The position numbers and the translations under genes were made by a program. From Erysipelotrichaceae bacterium (lineage in GTDB: Bacteria > Bacillota_I > Bacilli_A > Erysipelotrichales > Erysipelotrichaceae), in the NCBI GenBank assembly GCA_900759455.1, contig CAAEVI010000021.1, forward strand, positions 1 through 9,359: a stretch of 9,359 bases of DNA, read 5' to 3'. Under the pieces are notes generated by a model that did not search any database, was not told the DNA's origin, and saw nothing but the letters and a program-made list of their open reading frames with translations. Below are positions 1 through 7,118 of this stretch, piece after piece; position 1 is the stretch's first letter, and each line of letters starts with the position of its first letter.

Positions 1-59
1 CCCGCCACAAAAGCAGCCAGCAGTTTCTTTCCTTTTGATGCAATTGTTTTCTGTTTCAA
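1..59 (-). CDS. 5' end of a truncated gene, probably an exported or membrane protein
   Basis: Only the first 19 codons lie in the window; the gene runs off the left edge. Read on the minus strand from a TTG at 57-59, it gives MKQKTIASKGKKLLAAFVA, followed by a glycine codon started at the edge. The start is chosen because an excellent Shine-Dalgarno (GGGAGGAG, complement of 67-74) lies 7 nt upstream, and no ATG or GTG start is available in that frame nearby. A lysine-rich stretch followed by a hydrophobic run (LLAAFVA) is what a signal peptide or first membrane helix looks like, but 19 residues cannot identify a family. A near-consensus promoter lies at 109-137 and a short inverted repeat at 79-94 in the leader. 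The function is unknown. Confidence 0.6.
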   Translation of the reverse strand, partial: MKQKTIASKGKKLLAAFVA

Positions 60-78
60 ACTGATTCTCCTCCCTATC

Positions 79-94
79 TCAATCAAGTGATTGA
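79..94. promoter_or_regulatory. 16-bp inverted repeat in the leader of the truncated left-edge gene
   Basis: TCAATCA-AG-TGATTGA is a perfect 7-bp inverted repeat with a 2-bp centre. It lies between the predicted transcription start (about 102) and the Shine-Dalgarno at 67-74. No T-tract follows it, so it is not a terminator. Its position and symmetry suit a dimeric repressor operator (inference). It shares the pattern AATCAA-N4-TTG with the palindrome at 7083-7106. Confidence 0.4.
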
Positions 95-108
95 ATATTT
101 CCAAACAT

Positions 109-137
109 ACTATAACGTACACCTATACGCAGGTCAA
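109..137 (-). promoter_or_regulatory. Sigma-A-type promoter for the left-edge gene
   Basis: On the minus strand, TTGACC (132-137) and TATAGT (109-114) are separated by exactly 17 bp. Each hexamer differs from consensus at one position. The predicted start near 102 gives a leader of about 42 nt before the TTG start at 59. Confidence 0.7.
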
Positions 138-170
138 GCGCTTTCAAACATCCGAATAAACTTTATTTTT

Positions 171-199
171 CTTAAAAAAAAGATCCTTACGGATCTTTT
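171..199 (-). terminator. Intrinsic terminator of asnA
   Basis: On the minus strand, AAAAGATCC-GTAA-GGATCTTTT forms a 9-bp stem with a GTAA tetraloop and runs straight into a T-tract. The asnA stop codon (198-200) overlaps the base of the stem, so transcription ends immediately after the gene. The opposite strand has only a short T run, so termination is mainly in the asnA direction. Confidence 0.85.
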
Positions 200-1211
200 A
201 AAGCAAGATGATATTATGACGGCGGCATTTTTCCACCATCGGCGTCGGCCAGGCTCCGGCCTGGACTTCTCCGATATGCGCTTTATTCAACAACAGCAGA
301 CAAATACGGGACTGTCCGATTCCACCGCCCATCGTCAAAGGCAGATCTCCGGCCAGCAGCGCTTTATGAAAGGGCAGCGCAATGCGGTCCATGCAGTTGC
401 TTTTTTCAAGCTGTGACAACAGGGACATGGAATCTACGCGGATCCCCATGCTGGAAATTTCCACTGCCTGATCAATGATCGGATAGTAAATCAGGATATC
501 ACAGTTTAATGACCAGTCATCATAGTCCGGCGCACGGCCGTCATGCGCAATGCCGCTTTTCAGCTTATCACCGATCTGCATAATGCAGGCCGTACGGTGT
601 GCTTTGGTAAATTCGTATTCTCTTTCCTTTGGTGTCAACAGCGGATAAAGATCTTCAAGTTCCTGTGATGTAATAAAGGAAACTTCTTCATGAATAAACG
701 GTTCCAGGTTTTCAAACACACTGCATAACTGCTGCTGCGTTTCCGTCAAAGCACGCATGATTTTTTTCACTGTCTCTTTCAAATGATCCAGTGTACGGTT
801 CTCTTCGCTGATAATTTTTTCCCAGTCCCACTGATCCACATAAACGGAATGCAGGTTATCCACTTCTTCATCACGGCGGATGGCATTCATATCTGTATAA
901 ATGCCCTTATTCACTTCAAAGCCATACCGTTTCAAAGCCATTCGCTTCCATTTTGCCAGTGAATGAACGATTTCCACATCACCTTCGATATTACGGATGT
1001 CAAAAGTGACCGGTCTTTCCACCCCGTTCAGATTATCATTCAGTCCGCTGTCTTTTCTGACAAACAGCGGTGCCGATACACGCATTAAATTTAAATGATA
1101 GGCCAGTCTGCGCTCAAAGAGATCCTTTACATTTTTAATGGCGATCTCCGTTGCGACATAATCCAGCCTGTTTTCATAGTTCTCCGGAAGAATCAGTTTT
1201 CCTTCACTCAT
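198..1211 (-). CDS. asnA: Aspartate-ammonia ligase (ammonia-dependent asparagine synthetase)
   Basis: AsnA converts L-aspartate, ammonia and ATP to L-asparagine, AMP and pyrophosphate in the cytosol. The 337-residue product is close to the usual length (about 330) and carries the family's signature blocks along its whole length: GLNDNLNG (56-63), VHSLAKWKR (82-90), the motif-2-like YTDMNAIRRDE (105-115), YVDQWDWEK (124-132) and the motif-3-like GGGIGQSR (295-302) followed by HIGEVQ (312-317). These belong to the class II aminoacyl-tRNA-synthetase fold that AsnA shares with AspRS/AsnRS. The ATG at 1211 is supported by a G-rich Shine-Dalgarno (AGGGGGGG) 9 nt upstream. The gene has its own promoter (1247-1275) and terminator (171-199), so it is a single-gene unit. 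The leader is too short for a T-box. The nearest upstream operon encodes glycosylasparaginase, whose products include aspartate. Confidence 0.97.
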   Translation of the reverse strand: MSEGKLILPENYENRLDYVATEIAIKNVKDLFERRLAYHLNLMRVSAPLFVRKDSGLNDNLNGVERPVTFDIRNIEGDVEIVHSLAKWKRMALKRYGFEVNKGIYTDMNAIRRDEEVDNLHSVYVDQWDWEKIISEENRTLDHLKETVKKIMRALTETQQQLCSVFENLEPFIHEEVSFITSQELEDLYPLLTPKEREYEFTKAHRTACIMQIGDKLKSGIAHDGRAPDYDDWSLNCDILIYYPIIDQAVEISSMGIRVDSMSLLSQLEKSNCMDRIALPFHKALLAGDLPLTMGGGIGQSRICLLLLNKAHIGEVQAGAWPTPMVEKCRRHNIILL

Positions 1212-1246
1212 GTTCGCGTTCCCCCCCTGTATAAAACTATGTTTTA

Positions 1247-1275
1247 ATTATAAGCGAAAATGTTTTTCATAACAA
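1247..1275 (-). promoter_or_regulatory. Promoter of asnA
   Basis: On the minus strand, TTGTTA (1270-1275), a 17-bp spacer and a consensus TATAAT (1247-1252). The start should fall near 1240, giving a leader of roughly 30 nt. The only notable leader element is a run of seven G (complement of 1221-1227) that forms the Shine-Dalgarno. Confidence 0.75.
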
Positions 1276-1304
1276 GAAAAAAGTTCCATTTATCTGAAAA
1301 CTTT

Positions 1305-1338
1305 TCAAAAACAAAAGAGTACCTACATACTCTCTTGT
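1305..1338 (-). terminator. Intrinsic terminator after cutC
   Basis: On the minus strand, ACAAGAGAGTA-TGTAGG-TACTCTTTTGT forms an 11-bp stem with one G-U pair and a 6-nt loop, followed by a T-run. It starts 11 nt after the cutC stop codon. It is the first terminator I can see downstream of the ABC promoter, so it probably ends the whole four-gene operon. Confidence 0.85.
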
Positions 1339-1349
1339 TGCTTTATTTA

Positions 1350-2108
1350 TCAGTGACAAACCGCTTTGACCAATGCCCTTACTTTTTCTGCATCGACCAC
1401 ATCATAATCCGATTCATGTTCTTTGCTCAGATAAGCATATGAAACATTTCCTCTTGCTGTCGTAGGATCTTGAAGGAAGCTTTTACAGGAGGAATGCACC
1501 TGACTGATCCCGGTTTCCTTTATCAGTGTCTCTGCATTTTCAGCATTGACGCCGCTGCCGGCCAGGATCTCTATTTGAGAACCGTAACGCTGCTGCAGCT
1601 CTTTTATCAGCAATGTTCCTTCAATGGCCTTCGACTGCATCCCGCTGGTCAGCACCCGGTCTGCACCGCAGACAATTAGCGTTTCCATAGCCTGATAAGG
1701 ATCAGCGGTTACATCAAAGGCACGGTGGAAAACTGCCTCTTTGCCGAAAGAGTGAATGAGATCGATCATCTGCTTCGTATCCTTTTCCTTTACGGCTCCC
1801 GCTTCGTCGAGGAAGCCGAAAGCTATCCCGTCGGCCCCGTTTTCCAATAAAAGACGTGCTTCCTCCATCATGACAGCTGTATCCTTTTCGTCATAGCAAA
1901 ATCCGGCAGCCCGCGGTCGCACCATACAGATGACACGCAGCGCTGTTTCTTTTTTCACTCTGCGAAGCATCACGACACTTGGTGTCAGTCCGCCCACGCT
2001 CAAAGCGCTGTTCAGTTCTACCCGTGTTGCACCGCCTTTTTCAGCCGCCAGACAGTCCTGGTAACTGCCGGCACATATTTCAACTGTTCTGCTCGTTTCT
2101 TTCATCAT
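1350..2108 (-). CDS. cutC: CutC family protein (PF03932, TIM barrel)
   Basis: This 252-residue protein matches the CutC family in length and block order: VEICAGS (9-15), RVELNSALSVGGLTPS (29-44), MVRPRAAGFCY (62-72), GADGIAFGFL (91-100), FHRAFDV (127-133), RVLTSGM (151-157) and the late barrel strand ILAGSGV (181-187). CutC proteins are cytosolic TIM barrels annotated as copper homeostasis factors from E. coli genetics, but their chemistry is poorly defined and that name should be treated cautiously. Two adjacent ATG codons are possible starts (2108 and 2105). The GAGGAAAGGG ribosome site is rather far from both, with 14 nt between AAAGGG and the first ATG, which may mean modest translation. 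The gene lies 28 nt after glycosylasparaginase with no terminator between them, and a strong terminator follows. No copper ATPase, chaperone or CopY-type gene is nearby, so the context points to glycan or amino-sugar metabolism rather than metal handling (inference). Confidence 0.93.
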   Translation of the reverse strand: MMKETSRTVEICAGSYQDCLAAEKGGATRVELNSALSVGGLTPSVVMLRRVKKETALRVICMVRPRAAGFCYDEKDTAVMMEEARLLLENGADGIAFGFLDEAGAVKEKDTKQMIDLIHSFGKEAVFHRAFDVTADPYQAMETLIVCGADRVLTSGMQSKAIEGTLLIKELQQRYGSQIEILAGSGVNAENAETLIKETGISQVHSSCKSFLQDPTTARGNVSYAYLSKEHESDYDVVDAEKVRALVKAVCH

Positions 2109-2136
2109 TTTCGAAATCTTTACCCTTTCCTCAATT

Positions 2137-3069
2137 TCACTCTGTATGATTTCTGATCCATTCTTCAGAGGCTTCTTCCAGATGATAAGAACCTGCCGGA
2201 TCTTTCTTCAACAGATACACTGTCGGCTGTTCGCCTTCCAATGCCGTTACAAACGAGAAACATTCGATGTTTGTCGCTGCCCCCCATTCTCCTTTATTAT
2301 TCATGGCAATGACAGAAATATCCCTTGCTCTTCCTTGGCGTGCCTTCAGCTGCGCATCCAAAGCCGTGACTGCCAGATCACAGGCTTCCTGCGGTGTTTT
2401 CCCCTCTTTCATGAGACGTACGATTTCATAAGACAGACATCCTTTCATGATATCTTCTCCAAGGCCGGTGGCTGTTGCCCCTCCGGCTTCAGAATCGACA
2501 TAGTATCCGCATCCGGGCAGCGGTGAATCACCGACACGCCCGGGATGCTTCATGAACAATCCGCTCGTGCTTGTGGCGGCTGTCATATCATGGTTCGAAT
2601 CGATACATACCATACCTACCGTATCATGTCCGCCATACGCACTTAATTCCGCTGTCGAATGTTTTTTCAGATATTCGCGATACTCTTCTTCGGCTTGTTT
2701 TGTCAGCATGTTCCTGCGTTGAAAGCCATGATGATGCGCATATTTCTCAGCTCCTGCCCCGACCAGAAAATTGTTGACCGGCTCCTTCGATAGTGAACGC
2801 GCGATCTTGATCGGATTGGCAAAATCCTTAATTGCGCCCACACCTCCGGTATCCATCGTCGTACCGTTCATGAAAGCCGCATCAAGTTCCACTTCCATCT
2901 CCTTATTCGGAAGGCCGCCGTATCCGACGCTTTTATAAAATTCAAAATCTTCCACAGCACAGACGGCGCGTTCGATCGCATCGCCTGCGTTGTTTCCGTT
3001 TTCAAGCATCTTCTGTGCTTCTGCAACACCTTCCAACGCCATTCTCCAGGTTGCTATGATTCCATACAT
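2137..3069 (-). CDS. N4-(beta-N-acetylglucosaminyl)-L-asparaginase (glycosylasparaginase)
   Basis: This is an N-terminal-nucleophile hydrolase of peptidase family T2. The family cleaves the bond between GlcNAc and asparagine in the core of N-glycans after the protein has been degraded, giving aspartate and GlcNAc-amine, which breaks down to GlcNAc and ammonia. The 310-residue precursor has the self-cleavage site GGHD-TVG with Thr150 as the expected nucleophile. From memory of the Flavobacterium enzyme, the key residues correspond closely: Trp8 near the N-terminus, Thr168, GRVGDSP with Arg178 and Asp181, and Thr201-Gly202. These argue for true glycosylasparaginase rather than a plain isoaspartyl peptidase. 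There is no signal peptide, so it should act in the cytosol on imported glycosyl-asparagine. The ATG at 3069 has a strong GGAGGAAA site (3074-3081). It lies 36 nt after the permease gene with no visible terminator or promoter between, and is followed closely by cutC. Confidence 0.93.
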   Translation of the reverse strand: MYGIIATWRMALEGVAEAQKMLENGNNAGDAIERAVCAVEDFEFYKSVGYGGLPNKEMEVELDAAFMNGTTMDTGGVGAIKDFANPIKIARSLSKEPVNNFLVGAGAEKYAHHHGFQRRNMLTKQAEEEYREYLKKHSTAELSAYGGHDTVGMVCIDSNHDMTAATSTSGLFMKHPGRVGDSPLPGCGYYVDSEAGGATATGLGEDIMKGCLSYEIVRLMKEGKTPQEACDLAVTALDAQLKARQGRARDISVIAMNNKGEWGAATNIECFSFVTALEGEQPTVYLLKKDPAGSYHLEEASEEWIRNHTE

Positions 3070-3105
3070 TGTCTTTCCTCCATACTGTTTTTGATATGAT
3101 TTCCC

Positions 3106-6100
3106 TTATTCCACCGATTTCAGTGATTCCACCATCTGCACTTTCTTCAGCTTGCGATACATGAAGAGATCAACGATGCCGCCAAACACAAGTGTGATGA
3201 CAAAAGAAATCACATAAGAAAGGGCATCGATATTGCGACCGAACATAACACTTTCCATCTCCGCAAGGCTCATGATGAGACGATGCAGACCAATGCCCAG
3301 CAACAGACCGGCCAGTGCTCCGATGATCGTCAGGAAGATCGTTTCTCTGAACACATAGGAGCTGACTTCCTTGTCATAGAAGCCCAGCACTTTGATCGTG
3401 GCGATTTCCCTCACTCGTTCGGAGATGTTGACATTCGTCAGATTATAAAGCACCACGAAGGCAAGCAGTCCCGCGGAAATAACGAGTACGACAACGATAA
3501 AGTTCAAAGACGAAATAGTATCTTCAAAACTTGAAGCCAGTCCTGAATAGAAGGAAACAGAAGTAACGATGTCCTCTCCCATCAGTTCTTCGCCAAGTTC
3601 ATTTTCAAAATCACTGTCTGTCGAGACTGTCTTCACAAGGACAGTCGTATCGTTTTGACGCTCTTTGAACACTTCCTTAAAGTAGGAAGGAGACATATAC
3701 AGATAATGACCGACATAATTTTCAACGACATCGGCAATTTTGATTTCTCTCTGGAAGCCGTCACCGTCCGTGACTGTGATGACATCACCTGCACCCAGTC
3801 CCAGATTCATAGCCAGTTTTTCACTGATCAAAGCACCGTCATCTTTTAACGCAATCGTGTCTGATTCACCGCGATGGCGCAGTGTCGTGAAATCGGCGAA
3901 CTCATTGACATCGTTTGGCACGACAACCGTTACTGAACTGTCTTCTCCGTTGTTGTCCACCGTCACTGCCAGCTGTTCGACACCAATCACTTCTTCAAAA
4001 CGGTCATCATTTTTCAGCTGATTCATGAAATCGTCTTTTTCCAGCATCGTCGCATCATTCTTAAAGCTGATCGATGCATCGTAATTCAGGATTTCATCAT
4101 ACTGCTTCGATACGATATCCGAAATACTGTCCTGAATACCGAAGCCGGCCACCAGCAGCGCACTGCATCCGGCAATCCCGATCACGGTCATGAAGAAACG
4201 TTTTTTATAACGGAAAATATTGCGTGCCGTGACCTTCCATGTGAAGGAAAATTTCGACCACAGAGACGGAAAACGTTCCAGCAGGATCTTCTTTCCCACC
4301 TTCGGCGTCTTCGGACGCATCAGCTGGCTCGGCACTTCCATCAGCTCTTTATAGACAGCCGCAAATGCCGCTGCCATCGTGACTCCGATCACAAGTCCGC
4401 TGGCGCTCAGCATCAATCCCGGCTGGAAAACAAACTTAAGTTCAGGCAGATTATACATCAGATTCCATGCGCTGAAAATAACAGTCGGGAAGATCCACAT
4501 ACCAAGCGAACAGCCGACAATCGACCCGGCAACTCCGGCGATAAAGGCATACATCAGGTATTTTAAGGCAATCGCGCCTTTGCTGTATCCCAGTGCCTTC
4601 ATGGTACCGATGTTGCCCCGCTGTTCATCGACCATCCGTGTCATTGTGGTCAGGCATACAAGGGCCGCAACAAGGAAGAAGAAAACAGGAAACACTTTCG
4701 CAATGCCTTCCATGCGGTCGGCCACGCTTCCATAATCCATATAAGAATATTGCGATTCCCGGTCCAGTACATACCATTGCGGATCATCGATCGCATCGAT
4801 CTGTTCTTTCGCCTTATCCAGACGCTCCTGCGCAAGTTCCAGCTGCGCTTCTCCAAGCGCCTTCTGTCTTGCCAGCTCTGTACGTCCCTGCGTCAGTTCA
4901 TCCCAGCCTGCATCGATCTGTCCCTGTCCTGTATCGATCTGTTCATCCGCTGCCTGTTTGGCAGCCTGCAGCTCTTGGCGCTGCTCATCGATCATTGTCT
5001 GAAGCTCCTGCAGATAACTGTCTGTTTCATCCAGTTGTCTGCTCAGCGAATTCAGCTGATCCTGCAGCGTATCGATGGAAGTCTGCAGATACTGCTTTGT
5101 TGTCTCTGCACTTTCCTTTGCCTGTTCCCGTATTTCGATTTCCGCCTCGATAGCCGCCTTTTCATCTTCAGCTGCGGTTTCAAGTTCTTTTCGCAGCTCT
5201 TCTATTTTTTTATCATTCTCCGCAATGATCGCATCATACTCATCCTGCTGTTCTTTTAACTCCTCCAGCTGCGTGTTCAACTCATCAATTTCGCCCTGGA
5301 TCCGCGAGACCGCCGCCTGCTGTTTTTCTTTCGCTGAATCAAGCAGGCTTTCCAGTGTCTTCAGCTGTGCTTCGCCGCTTTGTATCTCCTGCTGCGCATA
5401 CAACTGTGAGGAATTCAGGGTTGCCTGTGAAATGATCAGTTCATTTTCTGCGGCATCCAGCTTTGCCTCTCCCTGCTTGATCTGCTCGTCAAACTCTTGT
5501 TTTGACTCCTCATACGCTTCGACACCTTTTTCATATTCGCTCGTTGCCTGTGCTTTGATCTCATCCAAACGCAGATCGGCACGCTCTAATCCCAATGTTT
5601 CCAAAGAACTTTTCACCGGATCTGTCACATCAAAATAAACATCATCATAGGAATTATACTGCTTAGCCCCGGAAACGGTAATATCCACTTCCGTATAATA
5701 ATCCAAGGCAAAATCCTCATCAAGAACCGTGATAAACGCATCTATGCTTCCGCTTCCCACCGTAGTGCTCCCTTTTTCATAAGAGAGATAGATCGGTGTA
5801 TACATAGATCCGACAATCGTAAACGTATCTGTATTCAGATAATCACTGATCGGATCATCGGTTCCCGTATCAAGCGTGATCGTATCCCCGATTTCCAGAT
5901 CACTTTCAATTAGACGGGCATACTCCATCAGGCATTCACCGCTTTTTTGCGGCATTCTTCCTTCTACCAGCCTTACCTGATTAATGTAGTCAGGATCATC
6001 TTTGTCCGGATTCACCTGCGGCATCGTAAGTACTTTCAAGGTAATCTGCTTCGAGCCTTTTGTCGTTACGGCATCCATGGAGTATGTCGCATGAACCCCT

Positions 6101-6348
6101 TCCACTCCGTCAATCTGGCGAATTGCCTCCACATCTTCATCCGTAAATCCGACCGTGGAAAGCAATTGAATATCCTGCATATTATATTCATCGAAATAAG
6201 CATCAGCTGTATATTTCATGTCCGGAACGCTTGCCCTGACGCCGGCAAAAAAGGCAACGCCCAGTGCCACGATCAGCAGGATCGATAAAAAACGGCCGAG
6301 ACTCTTGCGTATCTCACGCAGGATGTCTTTGATCAAAGCGGTATTCAT
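3106..6348 (-). CDS. FtsX-like ABC transporter permease with a long extracellular coiled coil
   Basis: This 1080-residue membrane subunit has two FtsX-type modules. Eight membrane helices are visible by hydrophobicity, arranged 1+3 twice: about 19-38, 552-570, 597-625, 644-666, then 716-736, 947-971, 1002-1024 and 1042-1064. The motifs RGNIGTMKALGYS (577-589) and REIATIKVLGF (980-990) follow the second helix of each module, as expected for FtsX/MacB permeases. The first extracellular domain (about 40-550) holds a charged, Glu/Gln-rich, nearly proline-free coiled coil of roughly 260 residues (262-520); the second (737-946) is a shorter globular domain. GEA(Q/K)L recurs at 293, 325 and 499. Its start ATG overlaps the ATPase stop (TGATG), indicating translational coupling. 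MacB-type systems use ATP hydrolysis to move extracytoplasmic domains rather than pass substrate through the membrane. The substrate is unknown; with a divergent TetR gene, export or resistance is the best guess. Confidence 0.93.
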   Translation of the reverse strand: MNTALIKDILREIRKSLGRFLSILLIVALGVAFFAGVRASVPDMKYTADAYFDEYNMQDIQLLSTVGFTDEDVEAIRQIDGVEGVHATYSMDAVTTKGSKQITLKVLTMPQVNPDKDDPDYINQVRLVEGRMPQKSGECLMEYARLIESDLEIGDTITLDTGTDDPISDYLNTDTFTIVGSMYTPIYLSYEKGSTTVGSGSIDAFITVLDEDFALDYYTEVDITVSGAKQYNSYDDVYFDVTDPVKSSLETLGLERADLRLDEIKAQATSEYEKGVEAYEESKQEFDEQIKQGEAKLDAAENELIISQATLNSSQLYAQQEIQSGEAQLKTLESLLDSAKEKQQAAVSRIQGEIDELNTQLEELKEQQDEYDAIIAENDKKIEELRKELETAAEDEKAAIEAEIEIREQAKESAETTKQYLQTSIDTLQDQLNSLSRQLDETDSYLQELQTMIDEQRQELQAAKQAADEQIDTGQGQIDAGWDELTQGRTELARQKALGEAQLELAQERLDKAKEQIDAIDDPQWYVLDRESQYSYMDYGSVADRMEGIAKVFPVFFFLVAALVCLTTMTRMVDEQRGNIGTMKALGYSKGAIALKYLMYAFIAGVAGSIVGCSLGMWIFPTVIFSAWNLMYNLPELKFVFQPGLMLSASGLVIGVTMAAAFAAVYKELMEVPSQLMRPKTPKVGKKILLERFPSLWSKFSFTWKVTARNIFRYKKRFFMTVIGIAGCSALLVAGFGIQDSISDIVSKQYDEILNYDASISFKNDATMLEKDDFMNQLKNDDRFEEVIGVEQLAVTVDNNGEDSSVTVVVPNDVNEFADFTTLRHRGESDTIALKDDGALISEKLAMNLGLGAGDVITVTDGDGFQREIKIADVVENYVGHYLYMSPSYFKEVFKERQNDTTVLVKTVSTDSDFENELGEELMGEDIVTSVSFYSGLASSFEDTISSLNFIVVVLVISAGLLAFVVLYNLTNVNISERVREIATIKVLGFYDKEVSSYVFRETIFLTIIGALAGLLLGIGLHRLIMSLAEMESVMFGRNIDALSYVISFVITLVFGGIVDLFMYRKLKKVQMVESLKSVE

Positions 6349-7052
6349 CAGTATTCGATCCTTTCCACCGGCAAAGGATGTTCGTTGATTTCAATGCTTT
6401 CGATCAGTCCGTTACGCACTTTGATCACCTTGTCTCCCATCGCGGTTAGCGCAAGGTTATGTGTGATGACGATGACAGAAACACCGCGTTCGCGGCACGT
6501 ATCCTGCAGCAGCTTCAAAATCTGCTTACCGGTCTGATAATCCAGGGCACCGGTCGGTTCGTCACACAACAGCAGTTTTGGATTTTTCGCCAGTGCACGG
6601 GCAATGGCAACACGCTGCTGCTCTCCGCCGGACAGCTGTGCCGGAAAATTCCGGGAACGTTCGCTCAGCCCGACCGCTTCGATCGTTTCATCGATATCCA
6701 GCGGATTCTTACAAATCTGGGTAGCCAGTTCCACATTCTCTTTGACTGTCAGATTCTGCACCAGGTTATAAAACTGAAATACAAAACCGATATCATAACG
6801 TCGATAGGTCGTCAGCTGCTTCGACGTATAATCACTGACACAGTTTCCATCTACAATGATCGTACCGCTGGTTGCCGTATCCATGCCGCCCAGGATATTC
6901 AAAATCGTACTTTTCCCGGCACCGCTCGCACCGGCAATGACGACAAACTCTCCCTTATCGATGGAAAAGTTGACACCGGCAAGTGCCTCAATGGAAACTT
7001 CACCCATCTTATATATTTTCTTCACATCACGAAATTCAATATATGCACCCAT
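6348..7052 (-). CDS. ABC transporter ATP-binding protein (MacB/LolD type)
   Basis: This cytosolic ATPase (234 residues) powers the FtsX-like permease encoded immediately downstream. All motifs are intact: Walker A GASGAGKST (41-49), Q-loop Gln93 in FVFQFYNL, signature LSGGEQQRVAIARAL (140-154), Walker B LLLCDEPTGALD (160-171) with catalytic Glu165, and the switch His198 in VITHN. The length and the FVFQFYNL and DEPTGALD blocks are typical of the MacB/LolD/FtsE-like group that pairs with FtsX permeases. It is the first gene of the operon. The ATG at 7052 is supported by AAAGGAG (complement of 7059-7065) 6 nt upstream, and its stop overlaps the permease start by one base. Transcription probably starts at the promoter at 7119-7147 and is probably controlled by the divergent TetR regulator. 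Confidence 0.96.
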   Translation of the reverse strand: MGAYIEFRDVKKIYKMGEVSIEALAGVNFSIDKGEFVVIAGASGAGKSTILNILGGMDTATSGTIIVDGNCVSDYTSKQLTTYRRYDIGFVFQFYNLVQNLTVKENVELATQICKNPLDIDETIEAVGLSERSRNFPAQLSGGEQQRVAIARALAKNPKLLLCDEPTGALDYQTGKQILKLLQDTCRERGVSVIVITHNLALTAMGDKVIKVRNGLIESIEINEHPLPVERIEY

Positions 7053-7082
7053 CAGGATCTCCTTTCCGACTGTGTCCGTCCA

Positions 7083-7106
7083 AAATAATCAACACGTTGT
7101 CTATTT
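7083..7106. promoter_or_regulatory. Candidate TetR operator in the ABC operon leader
   Basis: This is an imperfect palindrome with outer arms AAATA/TATTT and inner arms CAAC/GTTG around a 2-bp centre; 9 of 12 base pairs match. It lies from about +6 to +29 relative to the transcription start expected from the promoter at 7119-7147, a classic place for a repressor to block transcription. The adjacent divergent tetR gene is the natural source of that repressor. Binding is inferred from symmetry and position only. Confidence 0.5.
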
Positions 7107-7118
7107 ATCTCTACTTGT

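Noticed and set aside
115..137. ACCT-N6-AGGT inside the promoter spacer, suggesting a MerR-type operator
   Set aside because: The arms are only 4 bp and do not extend. The spacer is the normal 17 bp rather than the 19-20 bp of MerR-activated promoters, and no merR gene is visible.
1212..1246. T-box or other riboswitch controlling asnA
   Set aside because: The leader from the predicted start is only about 30 nt, too short for a T-box, and no specifier or antiterminator structure is present.
1260..1442. Short plus-strand open frame in the asnA-cutC gap
   Set aside because: It spans the cutC terminator and the 3' end of cutC, has no SD, and its product has no recognisable features.
4593..5638. 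Long open frames on the plus strand (such as 4593-5153, 4750-5259 and 5075-5638)
   Set aside because: They lie antisense to the permease coiled coil. The translations are Ser/Cys/Leu-rich, as expected from the complement of Glu/Gln/Lys codons, with no ribosome site or recognisable domain.
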